Shown here piece by piece: positions 24,101 through 35,585 of a stretch of DNA of 64,000 bases (the first letter of the stretch is position 1; each line of letters starts with the position of its first letter). The position numbers and the translations under genes were made by a program. The DNA comes from Bimuria novae-zelandiae CBS 107.79. Taxonomy: Eukaryota; Ascomycota; Dothideomycetes; Pleosporales; Didymosphaeriaceae. Location of the stretch: contig ML976657.1 in NCBI GenBank assembly GCA_010015655.1, positions 1,694,910 through 1,758,909 of the forward strand, in the 5' to 3' direction. The notes beneath the pieces are model-generated. The model ran no database searches and was not told where the DNA came from. It saw only the letters and a program-made list of their open reading frames with translations.

Positions 24101-25544
24101 TTGGACGCACAACCGCTCCCGAACATATCTTATAGATGGCTGTTAAGGCTGTTAATAACACCGCAGGTCCTAACGGACTTATCCTAACTCTTCTCGTCTT
24201 TAGAGCATATCCTCGCCTGTTAAAGAAATCACTACTATCGCTATCTATTACCGCCCGCGGCGCTGCAGTGCGTAAAGCAATAGCTAAAATACGTAAGATT
24301 AAAGCAAAGCGCTAAGTTAATAAGGCTCTTGTAACTCGTAATAGTCCTAACGTAACTAATATTTTACTATTGCCTATCCTAAGCAGCGTTAAGGTCTAGC
24401 GGGAAAACTATAAATAGTCTAGCCCGCATCAGATAATCGCCCTCCACGTTAACAAGTAATCTACAGTTATTAAAATTAATAATAAATAAGTTACCTTCCG
24501 CATCACTGTAGTGCGCCCGTATTATGCAAACGATATAACTATTATTACCCCTCCCGCAGAGGACAAGGACAACGGTGGCTCTAATAATGATTTTACTCCT
24601 ATTATAGAGGAGCCCGCGCCCAAGCGTAAGCGCGGTAGACTAAAAGGCTTAAGGAACAAGCTAAAACCTAATAAAGTTATAACTACTATAGTTAACCTTA
24701 ATTAACGTGAGCGTGATAATCTTGTCCTAGCTAAGAAGCTACGAGTAGTTAGCAAGATTATAATACTAGGGCAACTATTTAAAGTATTTATAAAGGTAGA
24801 GATTAACGCCCTTATAATATAAGGTGTCTTTTGCTTTAAGAAGTATAGTCCTTACTATTACAATAAGATCCGCATCTTTAAGTCACGCATTATTAATAAA
24901 GTTAAGGGTAAGACTATTAATCGCCCGTATAAAAAGTCCCGTCTTGTTATCTAAGGATACGCTAATAATAACAAGAAGCTTGTCCTAACATAGTCTCCCA
25001 CCATCCAGCGTGTAAGCCAGCGTGTGATTATCGCTCTAGCACCATCACTATTAAAGCTAGGCATGTACCTCTGGCTCCGTGACATCACTCAGGCCTATAC
25101 GCAATCGGATGATCCACTCTAGCGTACTATTATGGCTAACATACTAGCCTAGCTTAAGGAAAGTTATCTAACAAACATAGTTATAGTTATTATTAAGCTA
25201 CTATACGGTATTGCTGAAGCAGGTGCCTATTAGTAGTTAACGTATAATAAACACCACACTAAGACTCTCTATATAGTAACATCCACTTATAATCCATGCC
25301 TACTTATTAGTAAGGCTAGTAATAAGTGCTTTGGCATTATTAGCATGTAAACTAATAACACGCTTAGTCTGTCTAACAAAGCTTTTATAGACCTTAAGGA
25401 CTAAGAGCTGCGTTTTAAGGCTAAGCCTAAGTAGTTTCTCTCACTAAACGCGTAAATCGACTTTAACAGCTATATTATTAAGCTTAATAATAATAATCGC
25501 GCCATTACTCTGCGCTAGAAGAAGCAAGGCGAGAAGCTAGAAAT

Positions 25545-25606
25545 TGTGACGGTTAAGAATATTCTACTCCAACGGGAGCAGAAGGTTAGCCTTTTGCTCC
25601 GCGACA
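25545..25606 (+). repeat. left LTR of the TRIM
   Basis: 62 bp. It contains the stem-loop GGAGCAGAAGG-TTAG-CCTTTTGCTCC, likely to form a stable hairpin in the RNA. Confidence 0.92.
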
Positions 25607-25621
25607 GTTATGAGCCCGGAA
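25607..25621 (+). promoter_or_regulatory. primer-binding site of the TRIM (half-tRNA initiator Met type)
   Basis: GTTATGAGCCCGGAA lies immediately after the LTR. Its complement TTCCGGGCTCATAAC reads as the 5' anticodon stem plus a loop with anticodon CAU (loop CTCATAA). Priming by a cleaved initiator tRNA-Met is known from Drosophila copia. That it happens here is inference. Confidence 0.7.
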
Positions 25622-25950
25622 TCGCTGAAGCCTGCGCAAGCACTCAAGTGACGGATTCCCACTCGGGTGGGGTACCACAAGCGAGCACGTGCACACCACA
25701 CAAATAGCCAAGAGCACACTGCACCAAAGAGCACTGCGCCAGAGAGCACTAGGCTAGCAATGCAAATGCTAGCGCTAGATGGCTATAGTGCCAGATGGCT
25801 AAAGAGTCAGTTGCAAGAAGGGCCACAGACGTAGAGGGCGAGCGGGAGAGACTGGAGCAGAATATACAGGGCATGTTGCGCTGCGGCCAATATGTATGAG
25901 AAACCTTGAAAAGCTTCCATCTCTTCGCTACGCTACGATCTGGGGGTGTG

Positions 25951-26012
25951 TGTGACGGTTAAGAATATTCTACTCCAACGGGAGCAGAAGGTTAGCCTTT
26001 TGCTCCGCGACA
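25951..26012 (+). repeat. right LTR of the TRIM
   Basis: 62 bp, identical to 25545-25606, same stem-loop. Confidence 0.92.
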
Positions 26013-26968
26013 GAAATAGCTAATAATAAGTAATTATACATTTAACAGCGCGCTCGAGGTGCTTATATTACGATAATCTATTAACCTAAGGCGAGCTTCG
26101 ACCTCGCCGCCGTAGCCTAAGCAAGTAAGCCTATAAAAGAAGAAATTACTAGATTAAATAAGCGTATTATCTAGCAAAAGAAGAATATTACTCGCGGCCT
26201 TAACTTTATCCTACTAGACTTAAGCAACTTAAAGCTATACGCCTTTATTAACGTATTATTTACTAATAATAAGGACATGTTATTATAAATAGGCTTCGTG
26301 ATCACGCTTAGTAATAAGACTAAAGATAGCAATTGTAACTTTAAGTTTATTAGTAATATTATCTACTAATTATCTATTAAGTGCAAGCGCGTCACTCGTA
26401 GCGTTCTTGCATCTAAGATCTACGCAATAGCCTATAGAGTTAATATTATAATTGTAATTGGCGGTATAATTAACATAATTATATAGTGACTTAACCTCCC
26501 TAATATCTCTATCGTCGTGTGCACTAACTCACGCTCCTTATATAATTACCTTATTAAGCTTGGCACCACTAAGGAGAAGCGTCTTATAATTAATATTATA
26601 GCTCTACGTAAGGCCTATAAGCGCAATAATCTTATGGACATCCGCTAGATTAATAGACGTGATAATCTAGCAGACTTAATAACTAAGGCTAGCTCTAACT
26701 TAGCTATAGAGTATCTTATTAACTATAACTAGCTTGAGCTTCGCGTGCAAGGTTGGGTCAATTGTGCTAAAGTTAATACCCTAGAGTATAATCACGATAG
26801 TAAAAAGTAGTAAGTCTATAAAAGAAGTAGCGAAATAGGCACTAAGAGGACGCGCACTGGCGCTAGTCTGGTTAGAAAATAAGTAACTATTATAGATTGT
26901 GTTTTATTGCAGATTTGAGCGTTCTGGGCTAAACTGGCCACATGTAGCATAAAAGAAAAGATAGCCAG

Positions 26969-27210
26969 TGTTGGCTTTAAACCTGCGTAACACTGCTACA
27001 GCTTTTACCGCTATGCAGTTTACTTGCGGTTTATTACGTAGTTTGCCTATAGTTTATTGCGCTAGTCCTGATTAGGCTAGCAGGGGACAAACCACGCTTA
27101 ATAAATACTTCTCACAACAGCCTACCACAATAGATCTGTAATTAAGAATTAAATCAACACCACATCGTTGCAACGAAGTCTTGATCCAACAACCTATTGC
27201 CGTATCAACA
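26969..27210 (+). repeat. 3' LTR of copia E
   Basis: 242 bp, TGTTGGCTTTAAACC...CGTATCAACA, followed by GAAGC. Confidence 0.93.
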
Positions 27211-27215
27211 GAAGC

Positions 27216-27645
27216 GTATTATATAAGTAGTAGCTAAAACTACACGCGCTAAGAAGAGAGCTAATCTAGCTACTAAGTAACGTTTCTATTAATAGACTTA
27301 TAAGGCTTAATAGTAACTTTAAAAATAGCTTAAATTAGCCTTAAAAATAGCTTAAATTTACCTAAAGGGGAAGCTAGAAAGCCTTAAAATTAATTAGTAA
27401 AATTATAAAGAGGAAAAGATCTACGCTAGCACCTATAAGTATTAATATAGTAGTATTTACGCTATTAATACTATTATCGCGTAGTAGCTATCTAGTTAGA
27501 ATACTAAGTAGATATCTATAATTTAATTATATAGAGATTATTTACAGCCTTATATAACCTTAACTCTAAAAAATCTCGCGATAATAGCTTTTGTGTAGAG
27601 CTCTATAGCCTCAAGTTGCTGGCGGCGCGATCATGTTGGGGCGCG
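27216..27645 (+). repeat. right end of pogo element F
   Basis: AT-rich RIP-mutated tail. It ends in a stretch (27590-27645) containing AATAGCTTTTGTGTAGAGC, shared with element H at 59328-59350. Beyond it composition returns to normal. No gene. Confidence 0.6.
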
Positions 27646-27882
27646 CATTGACTGTCTCTGCGCACTGACTGTCTCGGCACGGTAGCGGGGCAAGCAACAA
27701 TTGAAATGTACGAGGGGTCACTCAGCAACCATGGCGGATGCGCACCTGACGCAATTGAACAATTTGTACTATAGATACGACTACTCAGAATCAGCGTTCA
27801 GCCAACAGTGGACGAAGGAGCAGTCCCGTCTGACATAAGTGGTGGCAAGCACTGGATATCTTTCCATCCATACATGCAGTTA
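27646..27882. other. non-repetitive spacer without a recognisable gene
   Basis: GC-normal sequence between transposon F and the 2EXR remnant. It holds two near-repeats of TGACTGTCTCTGCGCACTGACTGTCTC type around 27650-27680. No ORF with recognisable content. Confidence 0.5.
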
Positions 27883-28806
27883 CTAAAAGGAGGCACACTT
27901 TACGAATAAGCGGCTATTAGTTAGAACAGGCGGGACCAGGACTATGGCGGTTGACCGACGCTTTAGGGATCGAGTTGCCCTTAGATGCACGATGCGATGG
28001 CCGCTTGGAAAAAGTATACTTTCGCAATGAACCCTAGGATTCCTAGTTGTTGGATCTACATAACGCGACAACACATCGCCATGCATCCTGTATACAAAGT
28101 CATGCATATCTCTTCCAATAGACCTCCCCTCTCCTCCGCCCGGTTCCCGCAGCGCAAAGGACCATAACGAAACAAGGAAGAACGAGCTCGAAGCCCCTAG
28201 TAGGAGCCGAAAGTAATAAGGCGCACATTTTGAAACAACCGCGTACGTTCTCTCGCGGATGCGTTCGCCCACTACCTTAAAGTACCTTTTCCAAACAAGT
28301 GTAGCTCCGTCGGCATGTCCGCCAACTTCTTAGAAACCACAGAAGTGATAGCCTCAGCGCTGGGTTCAACATTCCAGAATCATACGTTCAGTTTGTCCGT
28401 GCTGGGATCGAAATAGATGACGTCCAAGTATTTACCGTCGTGGAAATTAGGTTGGAAACGCACAGGTCAAGCGTCCGCCAGAGAGACGGTCGAGTTCGTT
28501 GCGGAAGAAGGAGTTGACGGCGTAGAGAGCGAGCGAAGGCGAGGCTTGAGGTAGAGGTGGGCCTGTACATAGTATTTAGACTACTGGATCGAGGCCGGTG
28601 ACGAGTTTGGCTACATCTTTGCCGATGATGTCTTTGCTAATGAGAAAGCTGAGTACGCGCGTGTACTCGGCGAGGTCGACTTTGTAGGCTTCTGCAATGA
28701 TCATGTACTGGAGTTCGTGCGGTAGTCGACCGAAGAAATGAAACTCATTAAACGGCACTGGAGCATTTTGGACATAATAGTCCCGCTCGGGGCTATTGCC
28801 ATAGGG
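27883..28806 (-). pseudogene. decayed 2EXR-like (fungal F-box-like) gene
   Basis: On the minus strand a frame reads PERDYYVQNAPVPFNEFHFF, then GRLPHELQYMIIAEAYKVD. This is the N-terminal pattern of fungal 2EXR-domain proteins (FxxFxxLPxELxxxIW), with Met for Trp. Next comes, in another frame, ALYAVNSFFRNELDRLSGGR and then YLDVIYFDPSTDKLNVWF, also typical of these proteins. Stops (after LDPVV, after CAFPT) and frame changes separate the parts, and no good start codon lies in frame. Introns could explain one change but not all. The function of the family is unknown. Copia J begins about 110 bp upstream of the readable N-terminus and has probably removed the promoter or 5' end. Confidence 0.5.
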
Positions 28807-28918
28807 CTTCCGTGGGCCGACATGGTGGTTTCGTCAAAGGAAGCGGTCATGGTGTTGAGAGGCTGTTGCGCTCGAGGGTACTGATTCGCTGTTGATGCAG
28901 GACTGAAGACTTGCCTAC

Positions 28919-29052
28919 TGTTACGGTATAATTCCATCAGCTTCGATTCTATCAGGTTCCATGCCTAGACTCTTGGCAGGATCCAACGTCTATATATATG
29001 TAGGATATCTCTACGATAGAGAAATCAACGCAGCCGTCTTCCCTTCCTCACA
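28919..29052 (+). repeat. 5' LTR of copia J
   Basis: 134 bp, unusually short for copia, not RIP-mutated. The only TATA-like stretch is CTATATATATGTAGG near 28990. Confidence 0.94.
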
Positions 29053-29067
29053 GTTATGAGCCCGGAA
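29053..29067 (+). promoter_or_regulatory. primer-binding site of copia J (half-tRNA initiator Met type)
   Basis: GTTATGAGCCCGGAA directly follows the LTR, exactly as in the TRIM at 25607. It is complementary to the 5' half of the anticodon arm of a CAU-anticodon tRNA with an initiator-like stem. Confidence 0.7.
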
Positions 29068-29970
29068 GCCTTCGACAATCGCTACGTTCACAGCTTATTG
29101 TACTAGGGTCTATCTTTGCAGACCTAGTCAGTTGTTACGTCGTTAAAGTAGACCTTGTTATCACTAGACAATTAGTTAGGAGACGTAAATTGTCTAGGAT
29201 TAGCGCTAGTTAGGACCTCGTCGTTAGAGAATTAACGTTGTATAGAATACAGACGTCGCATCTCGCAAGGATGGCGACTAAATTAGATCTACTTATTACG
29301 AGAAAGACCGTTATACTCGATAAACCTAAGGATTAGCCAAAATAGATATTCCTAAGAAAGGACTACGTAGTCAGGAACCATATCTGGGAATACGTTGATC
29401 CATCACTGAGCCATGATGAAGTCTCTAGGTTAGAGACAGAAAAGCCTAGAAGGCTTGAGCTGAAAGAATTTCATAGGCCAAGAATTGCAAGAGGTGGTGA
29501 CGCAAGTAGCGCAGCAGGGAGCGCACGGGGCACAGGGGGTGGCGCAGCAGCAAGTGGCGCAGCAGCAGGTGGCGCAGCAGGCAATCAAGATACCGAAGAA
29601 GTTACTATCCTGGACCTCACTGATCAGGAACTAAGAAGATACAAGCTTTGGCAAAAAGACTATCAAGATGCACTAGCAGAATGGCGGCAGAAAGAGAAGG
29701 CTCTTGGAAACTTTACAGAGCAGATCAACAGAACGATCGCATTATAGCATATTTATCTAATCGCCAACTGCTTAAGCACACATGATCGACTAAGAACTCT
29801 AATAAAGCACCTCTGCCCTAGCTAAGGTGAGCGTAATACTTAACTCCGAGCACGCTATTAGGCGTTAAAGAATTAACCACGAAAGGCAAACCTCGACAAC
29901 TAGTTTTAAGACTAGATAGAGACAACGCGCCTTATAATCTAAGCGGACATGCTAGAGGTCTACTATAGTA

Positions 29971-31271
29971 TTAGGCAAAAGTAAGGTGAGTGGCCCGCGC
30001 ACAGCAGGGATGCCTAACTCGATACAAAACGGACGCCACTAAACAGAAATACCATTAGCTCTATGTAATTTATATGATAATGCTTGTACCTCTGTCGTGT
30101 GCTGTCCACCACAACATCACCATAATGTCTCCCCCATTAATACCAACTCGTTAATACCTCACTCGCGACTAACGCCTCTAGATACGCACCTTACGTCTGG
30201 CTAGGCACACTTACCCGTTTATTACTAACCTTCTTAAGGTTTTAGAGAGATAAGTTACCTGCGTAATTACTAGCGCACGCGTTACGCTAAAAAAGCGTAC
30301 TAGTTATCTACCCTCCCTTATAAATAAATAAGTAGACTAGCTTAAAGAATTTATTAAATCCTCTTAAGAGGGGAGGCAGATAAGTTTCCTACGCCTTATA
30401 AAGGGTCCCTTTACTTACTAGGGCGTTAGTAAATACGTAATTTAGAATACTTTATAAAGTAGGGGGTATACTTACCGCGTTGCTCTTACTAAGCCTCCTC
30501 TTACTAAGAAGAATCGTTAGCTACGCCTTACGTGGGTAAAAGCTTATACTAACTAGTCTCCCTAGTAGTGGTATATAATCCTCTAGAGCGATAAAACTTA
30601 GGTGACTAGTAACTAGCATCGTAAGAAGTAGGTTACTAGGCGCCCTAGAGAGGAATTAGATCCCTTCTATGTCGTTAAAAAACTACGTAAGAAGCGTGGC
30701 TGGATGTTCTAGGGTTACTTCTTAGGTACGACGAAGGGGCCGTCAGTGTTCTAAAAGAAGGAATAGAAGAGTATTAATAAGGAGAGCTATTATAAGAGAG
30801 TTGTACCTCTTATTTACGGATAGCTACGCCTTAATCTATATCTTTAATTTATGCAAGATAGCGCTTTTAGGCACGCTACTACTTACATAATTAAAGAGCT
30901 TTAATTAAGAGGAATTTACCCTATCTTTTGGCCAGCGTTCTCGCCAGATCTTAACCTAATTAAGGTAGTGTAGAATAAGATAAAGGACTATATTAAGTAG
31001 TATTATTTTAATCTACCTAGGGGTAAGCAGCGTATATATAGCTAGCTACGTAATATTATACAGGAAGCGTGGGACTTGATTAGAAGTAAAGTATTTAAGG
31101 AGCTCGTCGAGAGCATACTAGCTAAATGCCAGGCTATAATTAATGCGAAAGGTGGTCACACTAGGTACTAAAATTTATACATAAAAGAGGACAAGCGTGC
31201 GAAATTTACATAGCTCGGCATCTTGGCGACACCCCTGTTGTGCGCGGGCCACTCACCTCACTTTTGCCTAA
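29971..31271 (+). mobile_element. Tc1/mariner-like DNA transposon P nested in copia J
   Basis: 1301 bp with TA on both sides (29969-29970, 31272-31273). Inverted repeats of more than 30 bp start TTAGGCAAAAGTGAGGTGAG and continue through TGGCCCGCGCACA. The transposase is on the plus strand. Confidence 0.9.
30125..31171 (+). pseudogene. Tc1-like transposase of element P, RIP-inactivated
   Basis: A 349-codon frame from ATG 30125 to TAA 31169-31171. DDE landmarks: KKLRKKRGWMFQGYFLGTTK (about 30690), QFMQDSAFRHATTY (second Asp, usually QDGAPGHA; about 30845-30885) and PAFSPDLNLIKVVQNKIKD (usually SPDLNPIETVWN; about 30940). Gly, Pro and Trp positions in these motifs have changed by transitions, and many Gln/Trp codons are stops. 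Length and order match Ant1/Tc1-type fungal transposases. Confidence 0.85.
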
Positions 31272-34200
31272 TACCACAGTATAGCAATCGAGCGCAAGAA
31301 GACTTTATCCTATCAATTAGAGGCCTAGATAATAGCTAGTCATCCAGTTAGCTATCAGCGCTTGTCATGGCAGAACGGACTAGCAAAGACTTTATTAGTA
31401 TCTCTAACCTAGTAGCCGATTTTACTTCGTACTATCGACGGACTTGACTAATTGCATTAGGATTAGGCACATTCGCTACTCTAGGTATTGCTTAGCTAGC
31501 TTAGTAGCCAGCTAATTAGTTAGTTAATCAGTTAAAGCATTAGAAGCATAAACGCTAGAAGAAGACACTAACCTACCTATACGGCGAGAAGCATAGATTT
31601 GATAGCTACTACTACGTTAATATAGCTTTACGACCTGCTAATTAGCAGCTAAATAGAGACGTTAAAAAGAAGTTCCAGAAGCTTAGAGCTAATTAGTTAC
31701 TTATAGTAAAGGTCCTTTAGAATACAAAGAATAGGCTAGCTAGAAGCAATTCTAGAACGCTTATTAGATTAGGAGGAGTTACTAATTTTAATAATAGCTA
31801 GCAGCTAGCTATATTACCTTAGTATAGTGTACTTTAGGTCGCTACTATTAACAGGCTAATGCCTCAGCCTCCACTATTAAATAGATGGATTCTTGATCCT
31901 GGTTCGAACACGCATGTTACGAATACAAAGGCCTATAGCTAGAAGAAAATCTCTAATGCTAAGCCAGGAGAAAGCGCGTACGCTAGTGGCCAACTAATAC
32001 CTATCTAAGAATAGGGAGAGGTCCTACTTAAGATTAATACGCTTTCTAAAGTTAAGATAATTTAACTAACGTACGTTGCATATATACTTAAGTTCTTTAC
32101 GAGTATTATTAGCCTATCTCGATGCAGGAGCCTAGGAATTAAATTCGACTCTAGCTAAAACTGCCTATATTAATAAAAGCCGTCGAATGTAATCTGTCAG
32201 CTTAAATATAATAGTAGTTACTAGCTAATAGACTTAGATTATAACAATTAACCGCCGCTAGAACTCTACGCAACTTAGTATTAACCTAGACTATCTTATA
32301 CTAGTAGAAAGCTACTAAGCGTAAGCGCGGCAAAAGCTTACAGAGTATTTAGCTATGCAAATTAAAAGGCAATTACTTATCTACTAGAAAGCGTTAATAG
32401 AATATAGCTTAGTAAGCAGCACGCGCCAATATAGACAGACTATAAGGTCTGTACAAAGACGAAGCTACACAAGTTTATTAGCAGGAGAGCTCCACGTGAG
32501 CTAGTAGAGCGTCTATTCTATTAATTAGGAATAGACCTTATACAGTTAAGGGAGCGCACCAAGCGTTGCTATAATAGAGATCTATAGCTCTTCCACGCTG
32601 TTAATTAGTATAGCAAGTGGCACGAAGCTTATTACCTACCTAATAAAAGCTCTATAACGCTTTAACAAGTAGCGTAGAGACTACTAGCTAAACTATAGCG
32701 CTAATTTCGCGCGCATATAGCTATTGTACAACTTAATAGCAAATAAGGCTATTCTAAGCTACTTAATATCTTTAAGAATCTAGGGATAGTCGTCGAACCG
32801 CGTGCAGAATATATAGAAGAGTAGAATAGAATAACAAAGAAAGCTAGCCACTTAATTATTATTCGTATAAGAGCTATTAGGCTTAAAGCAGACTTACTAA
32901 AGGAGCTATTAAATAAATACGTTATAGTAGCTATCTATCTACTTAATTGTATACCTACTAAATTGCTTAACTAGCAAACGCCCTATTAGATTATTAGAGG
33001 TGTAAAGCTATTAATAGCTTATTTTAGCATTATAGGAGCACGAGCGTACGTCCTTAATTAGCAGTTAAAGCGCGGAGAGAAGCTAGAATCTCGTGCTTTA
33101 ATAGGACACCTAGTTGGATACGATTCGACGAATATCTATCGCATTTGGATGCCAACACTAGGCAGAGTCATCAGGACTAGAGATGTGGTCCTTATGCCAT
33201 CAAAGCTATACACTCCTAACAAGGTGTATGCTAAGAAGAAGACGCTACGTATAGTAGTAATAGTACTAGATATTAAGGAGTTAGATAAGCTAGAGGACCT
33301 AGAGATTAATTAGCTATCTATTATAACTTAGGGCAATTCGCGAACAAATATATTAACTTTAGAAGATAAGGATAGCGCTAAGGCGCAGCTTCTAGGTAAG
33401 CTAATACGCTAGTAGTAGACGATAAAGGTAGTAAAAGCTAAGTTATTTAAGTAGCGCGGACTTTTAACACTAGAAGATACGCTAAAGCCTAGTGCTATAT
33501 TAAATAATAATTAGATATTAGCTAGAAATTAGTAGTCTATTTAAATAGTAGATAACGAAGTTAAGCTCCCTCGCGGCTAGTAACTACTAGTAGAAGGAGA
33601 TAAAGTACTAGATTGACGTTTAAATAACGCGCGTAGACAAGACAAGATTAGTAGCATTATTAACGCTAATAATATTATATCTGGCAGCAGACGCAGAGAC
33701 AGAAATAGTAAGACACCTAGAGACTACTTCGCTACGTTCGCTGCGGCTGTCAACCCATCCGCGCCAGAAAAGCTATTCAGTGAGCTTCCTAGAACTAGGC
33801 TACATCGCGATCAGCTGCCGCCTCCACCGAAGCGATGGAAGGATCTAGAGAAGCACCCATTCGGCGCAGAGTTTCGTAAAGCTGCAAACGTAGAGCTCGA
33901 CAGTTGCAAAAGCAAGGGGTGTTTTAGCAGAACTACAGCTACTTAGGCGACTATACAAGAGGAAGTGCTACTACTTATATAAGTATTTACTTACAAGTTT
34001 AATTAGGATAGCTTCCTTTACAAGTTTAAGGCGCGACTAGTAGTCAGAGGAGACCTATAGGAAGACTAGGGAGACACCTATGCAGCGACACTGGCAGCAC
34101 GCGTATTCCGCTTTCTGATTACTCTATCGGCTGCTTTTGGGCTGCTTGCCTATCAGTACGATGTTCTGAATGCCTTCCTAAACGCTTACCTTAATCGTCT

Positions 34201-35585
34201 AATCTATGTACGCACGCCTGACGGATTCAAGAATTAACTTAGTAAGCTATTAGAGCTTAAGCGCGCACTCTACGGACTGCGTAATACTCTACTTCTCTAG
34301 TATAAGTATCTAAAGAGTACTCTAGTTAAGCTAGGACTAAAGCTAGTTAAGGAAGTACCCTGCTTATTTACTAGCAAGAGCCTAATTGTCTTTTTCTATG
34401 TTGACAATATCGTAGTCCTTGTATACCCAGACAATCTAGCATACCATAGTCAGTTCGAACGAAGCCTGCGAGCTAGGTACGAGCTACGCTGCTTAGGAGA
34501 ACTAAGGTGGTTCCTAGGTATACGAATTGTGAGGGATTAGTTAAAAGGGAAAATCTGGCTAATTTAAGATTCCTTTATTAATAAGATTGCAATAAAGTTT
34601 GACCTTGTACACACGCACAAGGTCTATCCAGCAGTGCCGCTAGTAGAGAATTATCTAGCTTTAAGCACTAAGGAACCGAGTTCTTAACGTACCTATACTT
34701 ATTAGTAATTAGTAGGCTCACTAGCCTATATCTCGACGTTTACACGGCCTGATGTCGCCCGAGCACACTCAGTACTGGCACGCTATCTGCAGAATCCAGG
34801 GCAGAAACATTTGAACGCTGCTAAGCACGTATGGCGATATCTAGTTGGCACAAGGCATCTAGCCATCGGGGCATCACGGCTAGGTACAGAGAACACGACA
34901 TATCTCTGTGAGACGCCCGAGGACGATCCTAGAGCTGGAACAGAGCCACTGTTCTACGGAGCATCTGACGCAGCATATACTGACGATCCTGATACGCGTC
35001 GAAGCTCACAAGGCTACTTATTCAAGCTATATAGACTGCTAATTAACTAGAAATCGACCTTACAGCGCTTAGTCACGAAATTAACTACTAAGGCTAAATT
35101 GCTCGCTCTATCGACTGCTAGGAGTAAGATAGAATAGTAGAATAAAATATTTAATTACGTACGCTTTTAGCCAGAGATCTTGCCTACCTTGTACTGCGAT
35201 AATTAGTAGACTATAGGGATTATTAACAAGACTAAGGATAGGCTTTATACGAAGCTAAGACATGTTAACACCTATTAGATGTGGCTACGACAGGAAGTAG
35301 ATGCTGGGAAGCTGCAGATTAATTAGAAGCCTACAAATTAAATGCCTGCTAACGGTCTCATAAAGATACTGGTTCGGCAGAAACATAGTAACTTTATTAA
35401 ATAGTTAGGCCTCACAGATATCACAGAGCAGCTAAAGGGACCATCTACTAGCAACGACAACGTACTAAAACCTAGTGACTTTTTTACCTAGTATTAATAA
35501 GAAGATTAGGGGGTGCGACTATTTAGGAGATTTAGATTAATATCTTAAGAAGTCAGCTTTGTTGTTCACTGCAGCTAGGGGGGTG

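Larger units (their letters stand above)
25545..26012 (+). mobile_element. TRIM: miniature LTR retrotransposon with 62-bp LTRs
   Basis: Two 62-bp terminal repeats, identical base for base (25545-25606 and 25951-26012), TGTGACGGTTAAG...CCGCGACA. They are flanked by the exact duplication GAAAT (25540-25544 and 26013-26017). The total length is 468 bp and there is no coding capacity. Directly after the first LTR lies GTTATGAGCCCGGAA, complementary to the anticodon arm of an initiator tRNA-Met. Directly before the second lies the purine tract TGGGGGTGTG. Orientation is therefore plus. The element is GC-normal inside a heavily RIP-mutated copia element, so it is a late insertion. Copia J shares the primer site and the purine tract and is a likely helper. 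Confidence 0.93.
21400..26880 (+). pseudogene. copia E gag-pol polyprotein, RIP-inactivated, split by the TRIM
   Basis: One frame can be followed with stops almost only at Gln codons. The gag zinc-knuckle region lies near 22620-22720. The pre-integrase block RRFGYSAARQLHKILSKAGY is at about 23590, followed by integrase (MDFNLCVIINIIYIN, KIDTGKNFITNKFINN). A basic linker KRKRGRLKGLRNKLKPNK sits near 24630. Reverse transcriptase follows (SRLVIQGYANNNKKL, LRDITQAYTQSD, KLLYGIAEAGAY). After the TRIM come RGLNFILLDLSNLKLYAFIN, KCKRVTRSVLASKIYAIA, LGTTKEKRLIINIIALRKAY and LITKASSNLAIEYLINYN (RNase H). The TRIM at 25545 sits between RT and RNase H. Confidence 0.88.
20920..27210 (+). mobile_element. 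Ty1/copia LTR retrotransposon E, full length, RIP-mutated, nested in F
   Basis: 242-bp LTRs (20920-21161 and 26969-27210) with TGTTGGCT...ATCAACA ends; the 5' copy now starts TATTGG. The duplication GAAGC lies at 20915-20919 and 27211-27215. The element is 6.29 kb including a 468-bp TRIM (25545-26012). The primer-binding region after the 5' LTR is CTAATTAGTGGTTGC, the same as in copia C. Its RNase H sequence is also close to C, so C and E belong to one clade. The plus strand carries gag, protease, integrase, RT and RNase H in copia order. Confidence 0.94.
19594..27645 (+). mobile_element. Old pogo/Fot1-type DNA transposon F, RIP-mutated, host of gypsy A, copia E and a solo LTR
   Basis: The left part is missing because gypsy A is inserted in it; the rest of its 5' end must lie left of the window. 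The frame resumes at 19620 with NIDKKGFLLSITS*LKRIFN. It passes through ILLITCICANRSI, reaches NRILLAIFPSYLTYTL (about 20050-20100), then the degraded C-terminal region 20499-20919 and 27216-27560. The right end (about 27590-27645) reads AACATGATCGCGCCGCCAGC in reverse, matching the left end of element G at 62363. The exact tip and target TA are not resolved. Confidence 0.75.
29271..35538 (+). pseudogene. copia J gag-pol polyprotein, interrupted and RIP-inactivated
   Basis: Gag starts at ATG 29271 (MATKLDLLITRKT). It contains an Ala/Gly-rich linker (29490-29590) and LTDQELRRYKLWQKDYQDAL, and is cut by the Tc1 element at 29971. After it come the protease region LLNRWILDPGSNTHVTN (about 31880), integrase (GIDLIQLRERTKRCYNRDLQ; ESRALIGHLVGYDSTNIYRI near 33090), reverse transcriptase (KARLVVRGDLQED; YQYDVLNAFLNAYLNRLIYV near 34160) and RNase H (FYGASDAAYTDDPDTRRSSQ near 34960; TLYCDNQQTIGIINKTKDRL). 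The RT active site reads YVDNIV instead of YVDD, a G-to-A change. Stops sit at Gln codons. Confidence 0.92.
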
